Source: Hahellaceae bacterium (GTDB taxonomy: Bacteria; Pseudomonadota; Gammaproteobacteria; Pseudomonadales; Oleiphilaceae). Taken from it: DNA of 64,000 nucleotides. The notes beneath the pieces were generated by a model. It ran no database searches, was not told the DNA's origin, and was given only the letters and a program-made list of their open reading frames with translations. This document shows positions 1-9,887 of this stretch, one piece after another; the stretch's first letter is position 1, and every line of letters starts with the position of its first letter. The stretch covers positions 372,001 to 436,000 of the forward strand of contig JACKOB010000004.1 of the NCBI GenBank assembly GCA_024234575.1, in the 5' to 3' direction. Made by a program: the position numbers and the translations under genes.

Positions 1-830
1 GGTATTTGTCTTCGTCTATATTCGAGTGCAGTTTAACCCACACAATTCCGGAGTTTGGCAGTGGTGTTTTTTTTCACGAAGCTGGTGAGCCATTGAAGTT
101 TTACTTACAAGCCAAAAATAATCCGCTTAAGGAAGGAAGGGGAGCTTTCGTTATTGAGTCTCCTGATTGGCTTCCTGGCAAAGTGCCACAAGACTTAGGT
201 TATGTGGATGTGGTTAAAAGTGATCGCCCGATAACAGTTACAGAGAGAAATGCCACAGCCATGATAGCCAGCCTGATGGAAGGCATGGCACCAACGTTTA
301 CACGCAAAGCCTGGTACTCTGACGATTCTGTTCGTGTGCGCTTAAACTCGGTTAATTTCCGTAATCACTTTGAAGATTACCAGGCATGTGTTTCGACGCT
401 GCTCCCGGTTAATTTCAGGCAGGTCGAGCGGTCACTAGTTTTGTTTGAAGTGGATAAGGCGATTTTAACAAAAGAAGATTTTCAAGTTTTGGATAACGTT
501 ATTATCTACATAAAGGCCGATAAAACAGTATCGAGTATTTATGTAGATGGTCATACTGATACCAGTGGCAGGCGAATTTATAATCGCCGCTTATCGAAGG
601 AGCGTGCTGAAACAGTGACGCAGTACCTGATCGATAATGGCATTAAGAATGATATGATTACGACGCGCTATCACGGCGAACGTTACCCGGCAGTAAGCAA
701 CTCAACCAAGGAGAGCCGGGCAAGGAACCGCCGCACCACTGTCAGGCTAGAGCGTGGTCCTCGGGTCCTTCGAAAACCAAAAGTTGAGGCAGAAGATTCT
801 GAATCATTAGGGGACATGCGCAATGGCTGA
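1..830 (+). CDS. motY: MotY-like flagellar stator-associated protein (5' end missing)
   Basis: The visible 274+ residues begin inside the mature protein, so the signal peptide and true start lie left of the window. The N-terminal half (FECSLTHTIPEFGSG, then APTFTRKAWYSDD and DYQACVSTLLPVNF) resembles the MotY-specific domain that docks on the flagellar basal body. Residues about 135-250 form an OmpA-type peptidoglycan-binding domain with the DGHTDTSG, RLSKERAETV and RARNRRTTV signatures. MotY forms the T-ring around the basal body and helps anchor stator units to peptidoglycan in Vibrio and Pseudomonas. The position directly upstream of argG is the same as in Pseudomonas, which supports motY over a generic OmpA-family lipoprotein. 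No clear terminator follows the stop. Confidence 0.85.
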   Translation, partial: YLSSSIFECSLTHTIPEFGSGVFFHEAGEPLKFYLQAKNNPLKEGRGAFVIESPDWLPGKVPQDLGYVDVVKSDRPITVTERNATAMIASLMEGMAPTFTRKAWYSDDSVRVRLNSVNFRNHFEDYQACVSTLLPVNFRQVERSLVLFEVDKAILTKEDFQVLDNVIIYIKADKTVSSIYVDGHTDTSGRRIYNRRLSKERAETVTQYLIDNGIKNDMITTRYHGERYPAVSNSTKESRARNRRTTVRLERGPRVLRKPKVEAEDSESLGDMRNG

Positions 831-1036
831 TTCTTGTTGCTAATGGATTGATTAATAGCGATAAATTGATATTCATGATGGCGTAGCCCTTTATTATCCT
901 CGTGGTGGCAGAGTATGTGCCCCAGACTGTTAACAACCCTACGTATTGCCCCCCCCTATGTTTTAAAGCGCGCTAAGAGTACAATGTCGCCCTTTTATTT
1001 TAGTCGTTTATTCATATAAAACGTTGGAGTCTGTGT

Positions 1037-2248
1037 ATGTCTAATGTGAAAAAAGTGGTCTTGGCCTACTCTGGTGGTTTAGATACTTCCATCATTCTTC
1101 GCTGGTTGCAGGATACTTACAATTGTGAAGTGGTGACCTTTACCGCTGACCTGGGCCAGGGAGAAGAGCTTGAACCCGCACGCGCCAAAGCTGAAGCAAT
1201 GGGTGTGAAAGAGATATACATTGAAGACCTGAAAGAAGAATTTGTTCGGGATTATGTTTTCCCGATGTTTCGTGCGAATACTATTTACGAGGGTGAGTAT
1301 TTGCTTGGTACTTCTATCGCCAGACCGTTGATAGCAAAACGGTTGGTTGAAATTGCGAATGAAACCGGTGGCGATGCTATTTCTCACGGAGCGACTGGCA
1401 AGGGCAACGATCAGGTTCGTTTTGAGTTGGGAGCTTACGCACTGAAACCAGGCGTTAAAGTGATAGCACCTTGGAGAGAGTGGGATTTGTTGTCCCGTGA
1501 GAAATTGATGGAGTATGCTAAGACGCATAACATTCCAGTCGATTTTGCCAAAGCGGGTAAGAAGTCACCATACTCTATGGATGCCAATTTGCTTCATATC
1601 TCTTACGAAGGCGATATTCTGGAAGATCCTTGGGCAGAGCCTGAAGAAGATATGTGGCGCTGGTCTGTTAGCCCTGAAAACGCCCCTGCAACCCCTACTT
1701 ATATCGAGTTGACTTATGAGAAGGGTGACATTGTAGCGATTGACGGTGAGGCACTAAAGGCGCATGAAGTGCTTGCCAAATTAAATAAATTGGGTGGCGA
1801 CAATGGTATCGGCCGCCTGGATATTGTTGAAAACCGCTATGTTGGTATGAAGTCCCGTGGCGCCTATGAAACGCCAGGCGGCACGATCATGATGAGGGCC
1901 CACCGAGCAATCGAATCGATCACGCTTGATCGCGAAGTGGCACATCTAAAAGACAGTTTAATGCCGAAATATGCCGAGCTTATTTACAACGGTTACTGGT
2001 GGAGTCCTGAGCGTAAAATGCTGCAGACTATGATTGATGAGTCGCAAGCGGTCGTAAATGGTGTTGTGCGAGTTAAGCTCTATAAAGGCAACGTAACCGT
2101 AGTTGGCAGAAAGTCGGATGATTCTTTGTTTGATGAGAAAATAGCGACTTTTGAAGATGACGCTGGTGCTTACAATCAGAAAGATGCGGAAGGGTTTATT
2201 AAACTGAATGCACTTAGATTAAGGATTGCTGCGCAGAAAGGGCGTTAG
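1037..2248 (+). CDS. argG: Argininosuccinate synthase
   Basis: This enzyme joins citrulline and aspartate in an ATP-dependent reaction to make argininosuccinate, the penultimate step of arginine synthesis, in the cytoplasm. The 403-residue length is normal for the short (type 1) family. The ATP-pyrophosphatase loop YSGGLDTS is at residues 11-18, followed by TADLGQGEE and the substrate-binding segment [15 protein letters not shown]. The ATG has a GGAG ribosome-binding site 7 bases upstream (1026-1029). The gene is monocistronic, with an intrinsic terminator immediately downstream. The roughly 200-bp leader holds no other gene. Confidence 0.98.
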   Translation: MSNVKKVVLAYSGGLDTSIILRWLQDTYNCEVVTFTADLGQGEELEPARAKAEAMGVKEIYIEDLKEEFVRDYVFPMFRANTIYEGEYLLGTSIARPLIAKRLVEIANETGGDAISHGATGKGNDQVRFELGAYALKPGVKVIAPWREWDLLSREKLMEYAKTHNIPVDFAKAGKKSPYSMDANLLHISYEGDILEDPWAEPEEDMWRWSVSPENAPATPTYIELTYEKGDIVAIDGEALKAHEVLAKLNKLGGDNGIGRLDIVENRYVGMKSRGAYETPGGTIMMRAHRAIESITLDREVAHLKDSLMPKYAELIYNGYWWSPERKMLQTMIDESQAVVNGVVRVKLYKGNVTVVGRKSDDSLFDEKIATFEDDAGAYNQKDAEGFIKLNALRLRIAAQKGR

Positions 2249-2268
2249 TATGTTTGTTGGTTAAAGGA

Positions 2269-2303
2269 AAAGCCGAACATTCCTAAATGTTCGGCTTTTT
2301 TGT
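2269..2303 (+). terminator. Intrinsic terminator of argG
   Basis: A perfect 13-bp stem (2269-2281 with 2286-2298) with a 4-base loop is followed by a T tract, 21 bases after the argG stop codon. Confidence 0.92.
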
Positions 2304-2307
2304 GGAC

Positions 2308-2342
2308 AAAAAAGGGGGGGTTTGTAACGGCTCCCCCTTTTT
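2308..2342 (-). terminator. Intrinsic terminator of the lipase gene (A/G-run hairpin)
   Basis: An A-run/G-run at 2309-2318 pairs with a C-run/T-run at 2333-2342 around a 14-base loop. Read on the minus strand, the G/C stem is followed by six T residues, and it lies just past the stop of the minus-strand lipase. Together with the argG terminator it insulates two converging genes. Confidence 0.75.
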
Positions 2343-2355
2343 ATTTAGCAAAGTT

Positions 2356-5300
2356 TTAATTTAGTTGTTTGTTTGGTCTGGCGTTGTATGTGGTCTCGTC
2401 AATGAGTATACCAGGGACAGAGGTTGTTCCTGACGTGCTAGTTGCACCCGCCATTTCACCATCCAGTAAAAAGAACGTAGCTGTTTGCATTAAACCTTCT
2501 TGAAAGGCAGCGCCGCGTAGTAATTCCTCTGCATCTTTTTGTTCATCGGTTAGGCCTTTATCTTCTTGTTCTTTTGCGGTAACTACTGGCAATACGAACA
2601 TGCCGTGATTTCCAAAGGCCAATCGTGTTCTTATGATATCTGCTGTACCATCCGGAGTTGCCCCGATGACGTCAGTTGCACCAATCAACGTTGTTAGTTG
2701 CTCAATACCGGCAAACGCTGATTTGAAAGACGTTCCAAATTGAGTTGTTAACTGTGTCGTTTCCGCTTCAATCGGGTTGGTCTGATCTGACTTATAAACG
2801 GTCGCCCCATTTGCGTCGGCAGTACCAACGTTCTGGATAAACAACGCACCTTCAACATCTGCGTTTGTTTGGAAACTTCCAGTGGTTTTCCTGCCCAGGT
2901 TGTCTGCAAAATTTATAGGATCAACACTATCCAAGGCTGCTTGTAAAACATTCAAAAATGTTTCGAAACTGGTTGAGCCTTGGCCTATACCAAGAGCCGC
3001 CAATCCGCCGACAATGCGAGGAGCAAAGCTTCCTGAGTTTTCAACCATGCGAGATATGCCTGATGCGGGCTCCAAAAAGACAGAGGCATCAAAATTACCT
3101 ACGGTCGGAACAGAGTTGGCAATGCTTACCATAGGAATTCCCGACAAAGTACCAAGAGAATGGCCTATAAAATAGACTTTACTTGTATCTACGTCTGCCG
3201 TTCCATCACCATTGAGATCAATGCTGGTGAGAGATTGGCGAAGATTTAACAGATCGATAACCCCTTGTCTGCTCTTATCACGGCTGTTGGTGAAGTTTTG
3301 CAGATTGATATACAAGCTCCCTGATGATCCAAACGCAGTATCGGCGTCAAAGTCCATTGGGGTTGGGCTTACAGAACTATCGGCAGTGAAGTTAAAATGA
3401 CGCTCAAAGCTAGTATTGGCAATGCCGGGAATTATGCTGCCGGCGTTGGCAACGGTATTTTCAAATGATTCCAATGTCAGAATCGCCGTGTCTAAGGAAG
3501 CAGAGCCGGTGGTTCCTCCCGCGACAACGGTATTGATTACTCCTTGCGCGGTTGTCGCATCGATTGTTTGTTGCATATTTGCAGCAAATGCCGCTATCAC
3601 AAAGCCGATATTGATAGTGCCATCGACAACTGCCTGATTATTGCTATCACTTGGTGCTAAAGATGCAGGAAGTCCACCTTGTTGACCTGCAGCTAATAGA
3701 GTTGCGGCCAGTCCAAGCTTCGTGCTCGTAGACGCAGGAGCAATACCGTGAACTGCCTGATCGATCGCGATAACCGTATATCCTTGCTGCGCTAAGACCG
3801 TGCCAACGGAGAGGGATGCACTTCGATCGGTGGTAATACCGTGCTGGAATATTACCGTTCCTTTCGAGGCAACCGTTGGGTAGGGGCGAACCGCTAACCA
3901 GGGAATATTCAGGTCGGTGGCATCCGTCTGTGGATCTCCGTCTAATTGGGCAGGGAATGGATAAATATAGTTTACCACGTTTGACTTATAGCCACCTGTG
4001 CCGCTAGCCACGCCTTGGGGAAGTTGCAGACCCAAGCCAGCAAAAGCGGTATTTATCGCTGATGCCAAGGTGTGATCAGCGGTCCAGCTTTCTGTATTTA
4101 TAACGGCGCCTTCCGCCGCTGTGTTGCCGGTCGGAATGCCCAAATAATAAGGAATACTTATCGTGCCTTGTGAGACTAATGGCGGTTTGGTTGGGTCGGT
4201 AATTAATTTGGAGACCACTGACGAAACAAGCGACACCGGCTGATTTGCGGAAGTTGTTGTTACTGTGCGTGCTTTGGGAGTAGGGAGTAATTCTTTAAAT
4301 CCACCTTTGGCAACCGGTGCGTTAGCTAATACAAGGCCAACACAGTCAATATAGGTCTGTCCGGAGGTGACGCCAGTACATCCAACCAGAGGGAAGCCTG
4401 CCGCCACTGGTGCTAAGGCATCTGAAATTGTGGTGTCGGTTGGGTTGGATGGATTAGTTGGGAAGTAGGCAATGCCTGCTCCGGCAGCAAGCTTCACATC
4501 GGTATAATCGACCTTGCCGTCGCCATTTGCATCCGTTTTATTAGAAACTACGGCTTTTGCCGCAGATACACGCACAAAATTGGAGATTTGATCGCTAAAC
4601 CATTCTGCGGGGTTTGCGATATACTCCATTACTTTTTCATCGCCGGAGGTCATAAAAGAGTAACTGAGGGCAATATTTTTGTCAGTTAACGATGCCAAGC
4701 CAGCTTGCGCCCGACTGGAGTTGTTGAGCTGAAAGTAGTTGGAAGACACTGCTTCCCAAAGACCATTCATGAGGTCTCGTACCGCGAAGAGTGCGGAGTT
4801 ACCTACTGATAATTCTTCATTGGTTTTGGTTAAGTCTTCATACAACAATGATGGAATGATGTTTGTGCCAGCGGCATCTTTTATTTCGTTGGTAAGAGTA
4901 ACGATATAGCGAGTGCGCGGCTTTAACGGTGTTTCCGGATGTATACGAAGAACAGTGGTGCCTTGCATATCTAAAACTTCGGCACTATATGCGGGGTTTG
5001 CTGCAGCGGTGTTAATTGCCGTAATTGCAGCAACCTTTTCTTCAGGTGTCGCGCTGGCACTTGCCAATGTGGCATAGTGATTAGCAAATGGTACCGTTGG
5101 TGGCTCTGCGTTTGACAGCCCTTGCAACGGATCACCGCTGGCATAATCGAGCTCAATTAAGAAAACGTTCTGAGTCGGATTTGGGAGTGCGTAGCCAAAA
5201 TCCGGATGGTAAACAACATTGCCGTTGCTGTCTTTCATAAATTGATCAGTGTTAATACTTGCACTATTCAATCCACCGCTAAAGGCAATATCAATTGGGG

Positions 5301-5595
5301 CAGTTGTCGACGCACCACTTAAATCATTGAGCGCTGTGGTCACTGGTGGTTTGATATCAGCGACATTAAAACTGCCATCACCAGCAGCTTTGTCCCAAAT
5401 TAGGTCGTTCGGAATTGGCAGCTCGCTTGTAACAGGGTTAAAAATAGGTGACGTTTTGCCCTCTCTGATGTCAATGTCAGGATTATTTATCTCATAATTA
5501 ATTTGTGAGTTATTGCCGGTCTCAGCATCATCCAAACAGCCGGTAAGAGCGATAGATGAAGCAACAGCCACACTTAATAAGGTTTTCTTAAGCAT
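2356..5595 (-). CDS. Large surface lipoprotein lipase, VolA/Pla-1/cef family
   Basis: A 1079-residue exported lipoprotein with an N-terminal signal ending in the lipobox LTGC (lipid Cys about residue 20). The C-terminal half holds an alpha/beta-hydrolase core: an oxyanion-side FQHGITTDR segment, then GHSLG with the probable nucleophile Ser813. Size, lipobox and core match the VolA / Pla-1 / cef extracellular lipase family; VolA of Vibrio cholerae is a surface-exposed lysophospholipase that releases fatty acids from host or environmental lipid. Two Asp-rich loops (DANGDGKVDYTD and DLNGDGTADVD) look like EF-hand or dockerin-type calcium sites. An AAGG ribosome-binding site precedes the ATG. The gene stands alone, and no fadL is adjacent, unlike the Vibrio locus. 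Family assignment is firm; the substrate is inferred. Confidence 0.85.
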   Translation of the reverse strand: MLKKTLLSVAVASSIALTGCLDDAETGNNSQINYEINNPDIDIREGKTSPIFNPVTSELPIPNDLIWDKAAGDGSFNVADIKPPVTTALNDLSGASTTAPIDIAFSGGLNSASINTDQFMKDSNGNVVYHPDFGYALPNPTQNVFLIELDYASGDPLQGLSNAEPPTVPFANHYATLASASATPEEKVAAITAINTAAANPAYSAEVLDMQGTTVLRIHPETPLKPRTRYIVTLTNEIKDAAGTNIIPSLLYEDLTKTNEELSVGNSALFAVRDLMNGLWEAVSSNYFQLNNSSRAQAGLASLTDKNIALSYSFMTSGDEKVMEYIANPAEWFSDQISNFVRVSAAKAVVSNKTDANGDGKVDYTDVKLAAGAGIAYFPTNPSNPTDTTISDALAPVAAGFPLVGCTGVTSGQTYIDCVGLVLANAPVAKGGFKELLPTPKARTVTTTSANQPVSLVSSVVSKLITDPTKPPLVSQGTISIPYYLGIPTGNTAAEGAVINTESWTADHTLASAINTAFAGLGLQLPQGVASGTGGYKSNVVNYIYPFPAQLDGDPQTDATDLNIPWLAVRPYPTVASKGTVIFQHGITTDRSASLSVGTVLAQQGYTVIAIDQAVHGIAPASTSTKLGLAATLLAAGQQGGLPASLAPSDSNNQAVVDGTINIGFVIAAFAANMQQTIDATTAQGVINTVVAGGTTGSASLDTAILTLESFENTVANAGSIIPGIANTSFERHFNFTADSSVSPTPMDFDADTAFGSSGSLYINLQNFTNSRDKSRQGVIDLLNLRQSLTSIDLNGDGTADVDTSKVYFIGHSLGTLSGIPMVSIANSVPTVGNFDASVFLEPASGISRMVENSGSFAPRIVGGLAALGIGQGSTSFETFLNVLQAALDSVDPINFADNLGRKTTGSFQTNADVEGALFIQNVGTADANGATVYKSDQTNPIEAETTQLTTQFGTSFKSAFAGIEQLTTLIGATDVIGATPDGTADIIRTRLAFGNHGMFVLPVVTAKEQEDKGLTDEQKDAEELLRGAAFQEGLMQTATFFLLDGEMAGATSTSGTTSVPGILIDETTYNARPNKQLN

Positions 5596-5838
5596 AAGAT
5601 TGGACCTTCTATCCTTTTATTATTGGTAGGAAATAGTTTTTTGCCTGCAGGTTTGCAGGATACATAACACTTTGACAGCCCCTTATTCTAAGAGTTACTC
5701 ATCGAGTTTTGAGGCGGTCAGCAGAAAACAGGTTGCGTCATGCAAATTTTCGCTTGTTTTAAAGCTAGTCGGGGACGGTTAATTCGTCCAGTTTTTAACG
5801 CTACTTTATGTATAGTTTTTGCGTCTGGTATTTTACCG

Positions 5839-6624
5839 TTAATCGAATTGGCTAAAATCCGGTTTGCGTTTGGCAAAGAAAGCATTAAAAGCCTCTTCGG
5901 CCTCGGGGCTTTTTAGCCGCTCTGAAAACACGTTGCCTTCTGTTTGCATTGTTTGCATGGTTTGTTCGGTTGACTGTTTTTTTAGCAGTTGCTTGGTTAG
6001 AGCCACAGCGCTGGTGGGTTGGGAATTAAGTATTTCAGCGGTCTTCAAGGCGGTGTCCAAGGTAGCCAGTGGATCGCAGACGTCATTAATTAACCCGCAG
6101 GCAAGTGCTTTCTCTGAGTCAAAGATTTGCGCAAGCAGCAAAAGTTCAGCGGCCCGGCAGTGCCCCATTATTGTCGGTAGTAAAAGGCTTGACGCACCTT
6201 CCGGAGAAAGACCCAGGCTGACAAATGGCATCTGAAAACGAGAGTTAGTGCCTGCATAAATAAAATCGCAATGTAATAGCATTGTTGTACCAATACCTAT
6301 CGCCTCGCCATTAACGGCGGCGATAACAGGTTTGGTGGCGGTAGCCAGTGCGGTCAAGAACTTGCCTACCGGTGATGCGGTAAAGTCGCTGTTATCCCAG
6401 TTGGCAAATTCCACAAGGTCATTGCCGCTTGTAAAACAGTCTGTAGACCCATAGATTATAGTGGTTTTGATGTTGGGGTTTGACTCGGCTTCGATCAATG
6501 ACTGCTGCATCTTCGAATACATTGCGTGAGTCAGTGCATTTTTTTTGCTCGGGCGATTAATTTGAATGATTTGTGTTTTTTCGGAGATAGAAACAAAAAC
6601 ATCTTCGGTCATAGTGTGTGCCAT
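5839..6624 (-). CDS. Enoyl-CoA hydratase/isomerase (crotonase) family protein
   Basis: A 261-residue protein with the crotonase fold: NRPSKKNALT near the N-terminus, the oxyanion-hole region around CFTSGNDL and AAVNGEAIGIGTTMLLHCD, and LGLSPEGASS, where a Glu sits at the usual catalytic position. Crotonases hydrate or isomerise acyl-CoA esters, mostly in fatty acid beta-oxidation. The sequence alone does not separate hydratase from delta3-delta2-enoyl-CoA isomerase. A short QTM triplet repeat occurs near the C-terminus. The start is the upstream ATG; an ATG four codons in (6612) is an alternative. It is a single gene transcribed towards the lipase. Confidence 0.85.
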   Translation of the reverse strand: MAHTMTEDVFVSISEKTQIIQINRPSKKNALTHAMYSKMQQSLIEAESNPNIKTTIIYGSTDCFTSGNDLVEFANWDNSDFTASPVGKFLTALATATKPVIAAVNGEAIGIGTTMLLHCDFIYAGTNSRFQMPFVSLGLSPEGASSLLLPTIMGHCRAAELLLLAQIFDSEKALACGLINDVCDPLATLDTALKTAEILNSQPTSAVALTKQLLKKQSTEQTMQTMQTEGNVFSERLKSPEAEEAFNAFFAKRKPDFSQFD

Positions 6625-6954
6625 CTAGAAAAATTATCAAGAAATGGAGCGCAGCCCAGCGATGTGCGAGTGCTTTTTAGGCAATTAGGACGATGAGCAG
6701 TAGTTTGGGTTCATCGTCGTCATTAATGTGATGTACAATGCGGCATAATTTAGGTGAAATCCAGCGTTTTAGCAGTAAAAAGGTTGGCTAAATCGAGATG
6801 ATTCCCCCTGATTGCAAAGGAAAAGCTGGCAAATAAAGTTGTTTCGAAGAAATCAAATAATATCTGCTTGCTTATTTTTCGTGTCATGCGTGAGCCTGGA
6901 ATATATTACACAAGTACTTTCGTGATGTGTTCGTATAGAGAAGAGAGTGTATAA
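6625..6954. other. Divergent intergenic region between crotonase and fumarase genes
   Basis: These 330 bases hold the promoters of two divergently transcribed genes. The only clear structure is a perfect 8-bp inverted repeat with arms 6689-6696 (GACGATGA) and 6711-6718, separated by 14 bases; it could be an operator or a hairpin. No convincing -35/-10 pair and no small gene were seen. Confidence 0.5.
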
Positions 6955-8466
6955 ATGACTGTAATTCGACAAGACGACCTGATAGACAGTGTGGCGGATG
7001 CGCTGCAATTCATTTCTTACTATCACCCGGTAGATTTTATAAAAGCGGTGCATGAGGCATACGAGCGGGAAGAGAGCCCTGCAGCAAAGGATGCGATGGC
7101 GCAGATTCTCATAAACTCCCGTATGTGCGCGCAGGGGAAGCGTCCGATTTGTCAGGACACAGGAATTGTCACCGTATTTATCAAGGTAGGTATGGATGTG
7201 CAGTGGGACGCAAAGATGGGCGTCACTGATATGATAAATGAAGGGGTGAGAAGAGCTTATCTAAACCCTGACAATGTTTTGCGGGCCTCTATTCTTGCTG
7301 ATCCTGCAGGTAAGCGCACGAACACTAAAGACAATACACCGGCTGTGATTCATTATGAAATCGTGCCAGGCAATACGGTTGATGTTCAGGTGGCGGCTAA
7401 GGGTGGCGGCTCGGAAAATAAATCGAAGATGGTGATGCTGAACCCGAGTGATAGTATTGTTGATTGGATTGTTAAAACCGTGCCAACCATGGGTGCAGGC
7501 TGGTGTCCACCGGGTATGCTTGGCATAGGTATCGGCGGCACTGCAGAGAAAGCTGCCGTGATGGCGAAAGAAGCGTTGATGGACCCGATCGATATCCATG
7601 AGCTGAGAAAGCGGGGCCCGAGTAACCGTGTAGAAGAGCTGCGTCTGGAGATTATGGATAAGGTCAATGCGCTGGGTATTGGTGCGCAAGGTCTGGGTGG
7701 ATTAACTACCGTTTTAGATATCAAAATCAAAGATTATCCAACACATGCAGCTTCTTTGCCTGTGGCGATGATTCCAAACTGCGCTGCCACCCGACACGCA
7801 CATTTTGTACTGGATGGTTCCGGACCTGCCTTGCAAACGCCGCCAAGTATTGATGAATGGCCAGATATTACCTGGGAAGTAGGCGATAGTGTTCGTCGTG
7901 TAAATCTCGATACCATAACCCCGGCGGATGTCCGTGAATGGCAACCAGGGGAGACGGTATTGCTGTCGGGCAAAATGTTGACCGGCCGTGATGCTGCGCA
8001 CAAGAAAATGACAGAAATGCTGGCCAAAGGAGAGAGTTTGCCGGTTGATCTAAAAGGTCGCTTTATTTATTACGTTGGCCCGGTTGATCCGGTGCGCGAT
8101 GAGGTGGTTGGTCCTGCTGGTCCGACTACCGCAACGAGAATGGATAAATTTACCCGGACAATGCTTGAGCAGACCGGCCTGTTGGGAATGATTGGCAAGT
8201 CTGAGCGTGGACCGGTAGCGATTGAGGCCATCAAAGAATTTGGCGCGGTTTATTTAATGGCTGTGGGTGGCGCTGCCTACTTAGTGTCCAAAGCCATTAA
8301 ATCAGCGAAGGTTCTCGCATTTCCAGAAATGGGGATGGAGGCGATTTACGAGTTTGATGTTAAGGATATGCCGGTGACGGTTGCTGTTGATGTTAATGGC
8401 GTTTCTGTCCATGAAACCGGGCCGAAACTCTGGAAGCAAAATATTATTGATGCGAAGCAGGTGTAA
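6955..8466 (+). CDS. fumA: Class I (iron-sulfur) fumarate hydratase
   Basis: Interconverts fumarate and malate in the TCA cycle using a [4Fe-4S] cluster. At 503 residues it is a single-chain class I enzyme with an N-terminal alpha domain and a C-terminal beta domain. Probable cluster ligands are Cys66 (KRPICQDTG), Cys184 (GAGWCPPG) and Cys275 (IPNCAATR); the 118- and 91-residue spacings fit the family. The C-terminal part carries GPTTATRMDKF. The ATG at 6955 follows a purine-rich GAAGAGAG stretch. The enzyme should be oxygen-sensitive. It is followed closely by phhB on the same strand. Confidence 0.96.
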   Translation: MTVIRQDDLIDSVADALQFISYYHPVDFIKAVHEAYEREESPAAKDAMAQILINSRMCAQGKRPICQDTGIVTVFIKVGMDVQWDAKMGVTDMINEGVRRAYLNPDNVLRASILADPAGKRTNTKDNTPAVIHYEIVPGNTVDVQVAAKGGGSENKSKMVMLNPSDSIVDWIVKTVPTMGAGWCPPGMLGIGIGGTAEKAAVMAKEALMDPIDIHELRKRGPSNRVEELRLEIMDKVNALGIGAQGLGGLTTVLDIKIKDYPTHAASLPVAMIPNCAATRHAHFVLDGSGPALQTPPSIDEWPDITWEVGDSVRRVNLDTITPADVREWQPGETVLLSGKMLTGRDAAHKKMTEMLAKGESLPVDLKGRFIYYVGPVDPVRDEVVGPAGPTTATRMDKFTRTMLEQTGLLGMIGKSERGPVAIEAIKEFGAVYLMAVGGAAYLVSKAIKSAKVLAFPEMGMEAIYEFDVKDMPVTVAVDVNGVSVHETGPKLWKQNIIDAKQV

Positions 8467-8545
8467 AGCAGAATAGTGTCGATGCCTGTATGTGCCAGAG
8501 ATGGTTGTTGAGGCGTCGGCGCTTGCCGGTCAGAGGTTTACGTTT

Positions 8546-8884
8546 ATGCGTCTAGCAGATGAAGTGTGTGAGGTTTGCCGGCTGGGCGCACCTCAGGTAG
8601 AAAAAGAAGAGGCGGAAGTGTTGTTGGTAGAGATTCCTGATTGGTCTATTGTGGTGGATCAGGGTGTCAGTCAATTACAGCGGGTGTTTGGATTTTCCGA
8701 TTTTCTAGCTGCGATGGCGTTTGCCAATCGTGTGGCGGAGCTTGCGGAATCGGTGGGGCATCACCCTGCGCTATTGGTTGAGTGGGGAAGCGTTAAGGTC
8801 TCCTGGTGGACTCACAAAATTAAAGGTCTGCATAAAACGGATTTCGTCATGGCGGCGCGAACCGATAATGTTTTTCGCGGGTAA
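8546..8884 (+). CDS. phhB: 4a-hydroxytetrahydrobiopterin dehydratase (pterin-4a-carbinolamine dehydratase)
   Basis: Dehydrates 4a-carbinolamine pterin so that the cofactor can be recycled. The C-terminal signature GHHPALLVEWGSVKVSWW plus THKIKGLHKTDF is diagnostic. I chose the ATG at 8546 (112 residues) over the GTG at 8492 because it has an AGAGG ribosome-binding site 9 bases upstream and gives the usual N-terminus with a CEVCRLGAP motif. The usual partner, phenylalanine hydroxylase phhA, is not in the window. In its absence the protein could serve another pterin-dependent reaction or a regulatory role. Confidence 0.9.
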   Translation: MRLADEVCEVCRLGAPQVEKEEAEVLLVEIPDWSIVVDQGVSQLQRVFGFSDFLAAMAFANRVAELAESVGHHPALLVEWGSVKVSWWTHKIKGLHKTDFVMAARTDNVFRG

Positions 8885-8974
8885 GGTTAGTTGTCGATAC
8901 AATTTTGTTTAATTAGAACACTTGGTTGCGTTGCTTTTTTAGCGTTGCCGGTGGGGTGTTAGGATAAAGTTTCT

Positions 8975-9829
8975 ATGGAACGTACATTTCGGCTCGTGAT
9001 TGCCTGCCCAGATGGAGTAGGTATTGTCGCTAAAGTGAGTAATTTTCTGGCGAATTACAATGGCTGGATCACGGAGGCGAGCCATCACGCAGACCCCAAG
9101 GTTGGTTGGTTTTTTATGCGAAACGAAATCAAGGCAAGCTCAATGCCTTTAGATGTCGAGGCGTTCAAGATTGCCTTTTCGCCAATTGCGAAAGAGTATG
9201 GCATGCATTGGAAAATCAGTGATTCCGGTCAGAAGAAACGTTTGGTGCTGATGGCTAGTAAAGAGTCACACTGCCTGGCAGATCTGTTGCACCGACATCA
9301 CGATGATGAGTTAAATGCGGATATAGTCGCCGTTATTTCAAATCACAATGATTTGCGACGAATGGTCGAATGGCACGACATCCCTTTTCATCATGTGCCG
9401 GTAGACAAGGATAACAAGCAACAATCTTTTGATCAGGTATCAGAAATACTGACCGGACTCGATGTTGATTTGATCGTACTTGCTCGATATATGCAGATTC
9501 TTCCGGAGAATCTTTGTGAGACTTATGCTGGTCGCGTGATCAATATTCACCATAGTTTCCTTCCGTCTTTTGCGGGTGCGAGGCCGTATCATCAGGCATA
9601 TGACCGCGGCGTCAAACTGATAGGTGCCACCTGCCATTATGTGACGGAAAAACTTGATGAGGGGCCAATAATTGATCAGGATGTTATTCGGGTGGGTCAT
9701 AATCACACGATTGAGGATATGGTTCGATTAGGGCGGGATGTAGAAAAGAACGTACTGGCTCGCGGTGTTCGTTATCATGTTGAAGATCGTGTGATCATTC
9801 ATGAAAACAAGACGGTAGTTTTTTCCTGA
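8975..9829 (+). CDS. purU: Formyltetrahydrofolate deformylase
   Basis: Hydrolyses 10-formyl-THF to formate and THF, feeding formate to PurT and balancing one-carbon pools. The 284 residues contain an N-terminal ACT domain (about 1-85; RLVIACPDGVGIVAKVSNF) and a formyltransferase-like domain with NIHHSFLPSFAGARPYHQA and the DEGPIIDQD segment. His and Asp residues of the catalytic site are present in NIHHSFLPSF and in the GATCHYVTEKLDEGPI region. The start is supported by AGGATAA upstream. It converges on the response-regulator gene, with only about 58 bases between stops and no obvious terminator. Confidence 0.95.
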   Translation: MERTFRLVIACPDGVGIVAKVSNFLANYNGWITEASHHADPKVGWFFMRNEIKASSMPLDVEAFKIAFSPIAKEYGMHWKISDSGQKKRLVLMASKESHCLADLLHRHHDDELNADIVAVISNHNDLRRMVEWHDIPFHHVPVDKDNKQQSFDQVSEILTGLDVDLIVLARYMQILPENLCETYAGRVINIHHSFLPSFAGARPYHQAYDRGVKLIGATCHYVTEKLDEGPIIDQDVIRVGHNHTIEDMVRLGRDVEKNVLARGVRYHVEDRVIIHENKTVVFS

Positions 9830-9887
9830 TTATCACTAAGAGGTCTTGAATTGGGGGTGTTGGGGGGCAGGTCGATGCACTGTTACT

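Noticed and set aside
742..936. Minus-strand 64-codon frame at the end of motY
   Set aside because: It overlaps motY, has no ribosome-binding site and no recognisable product.
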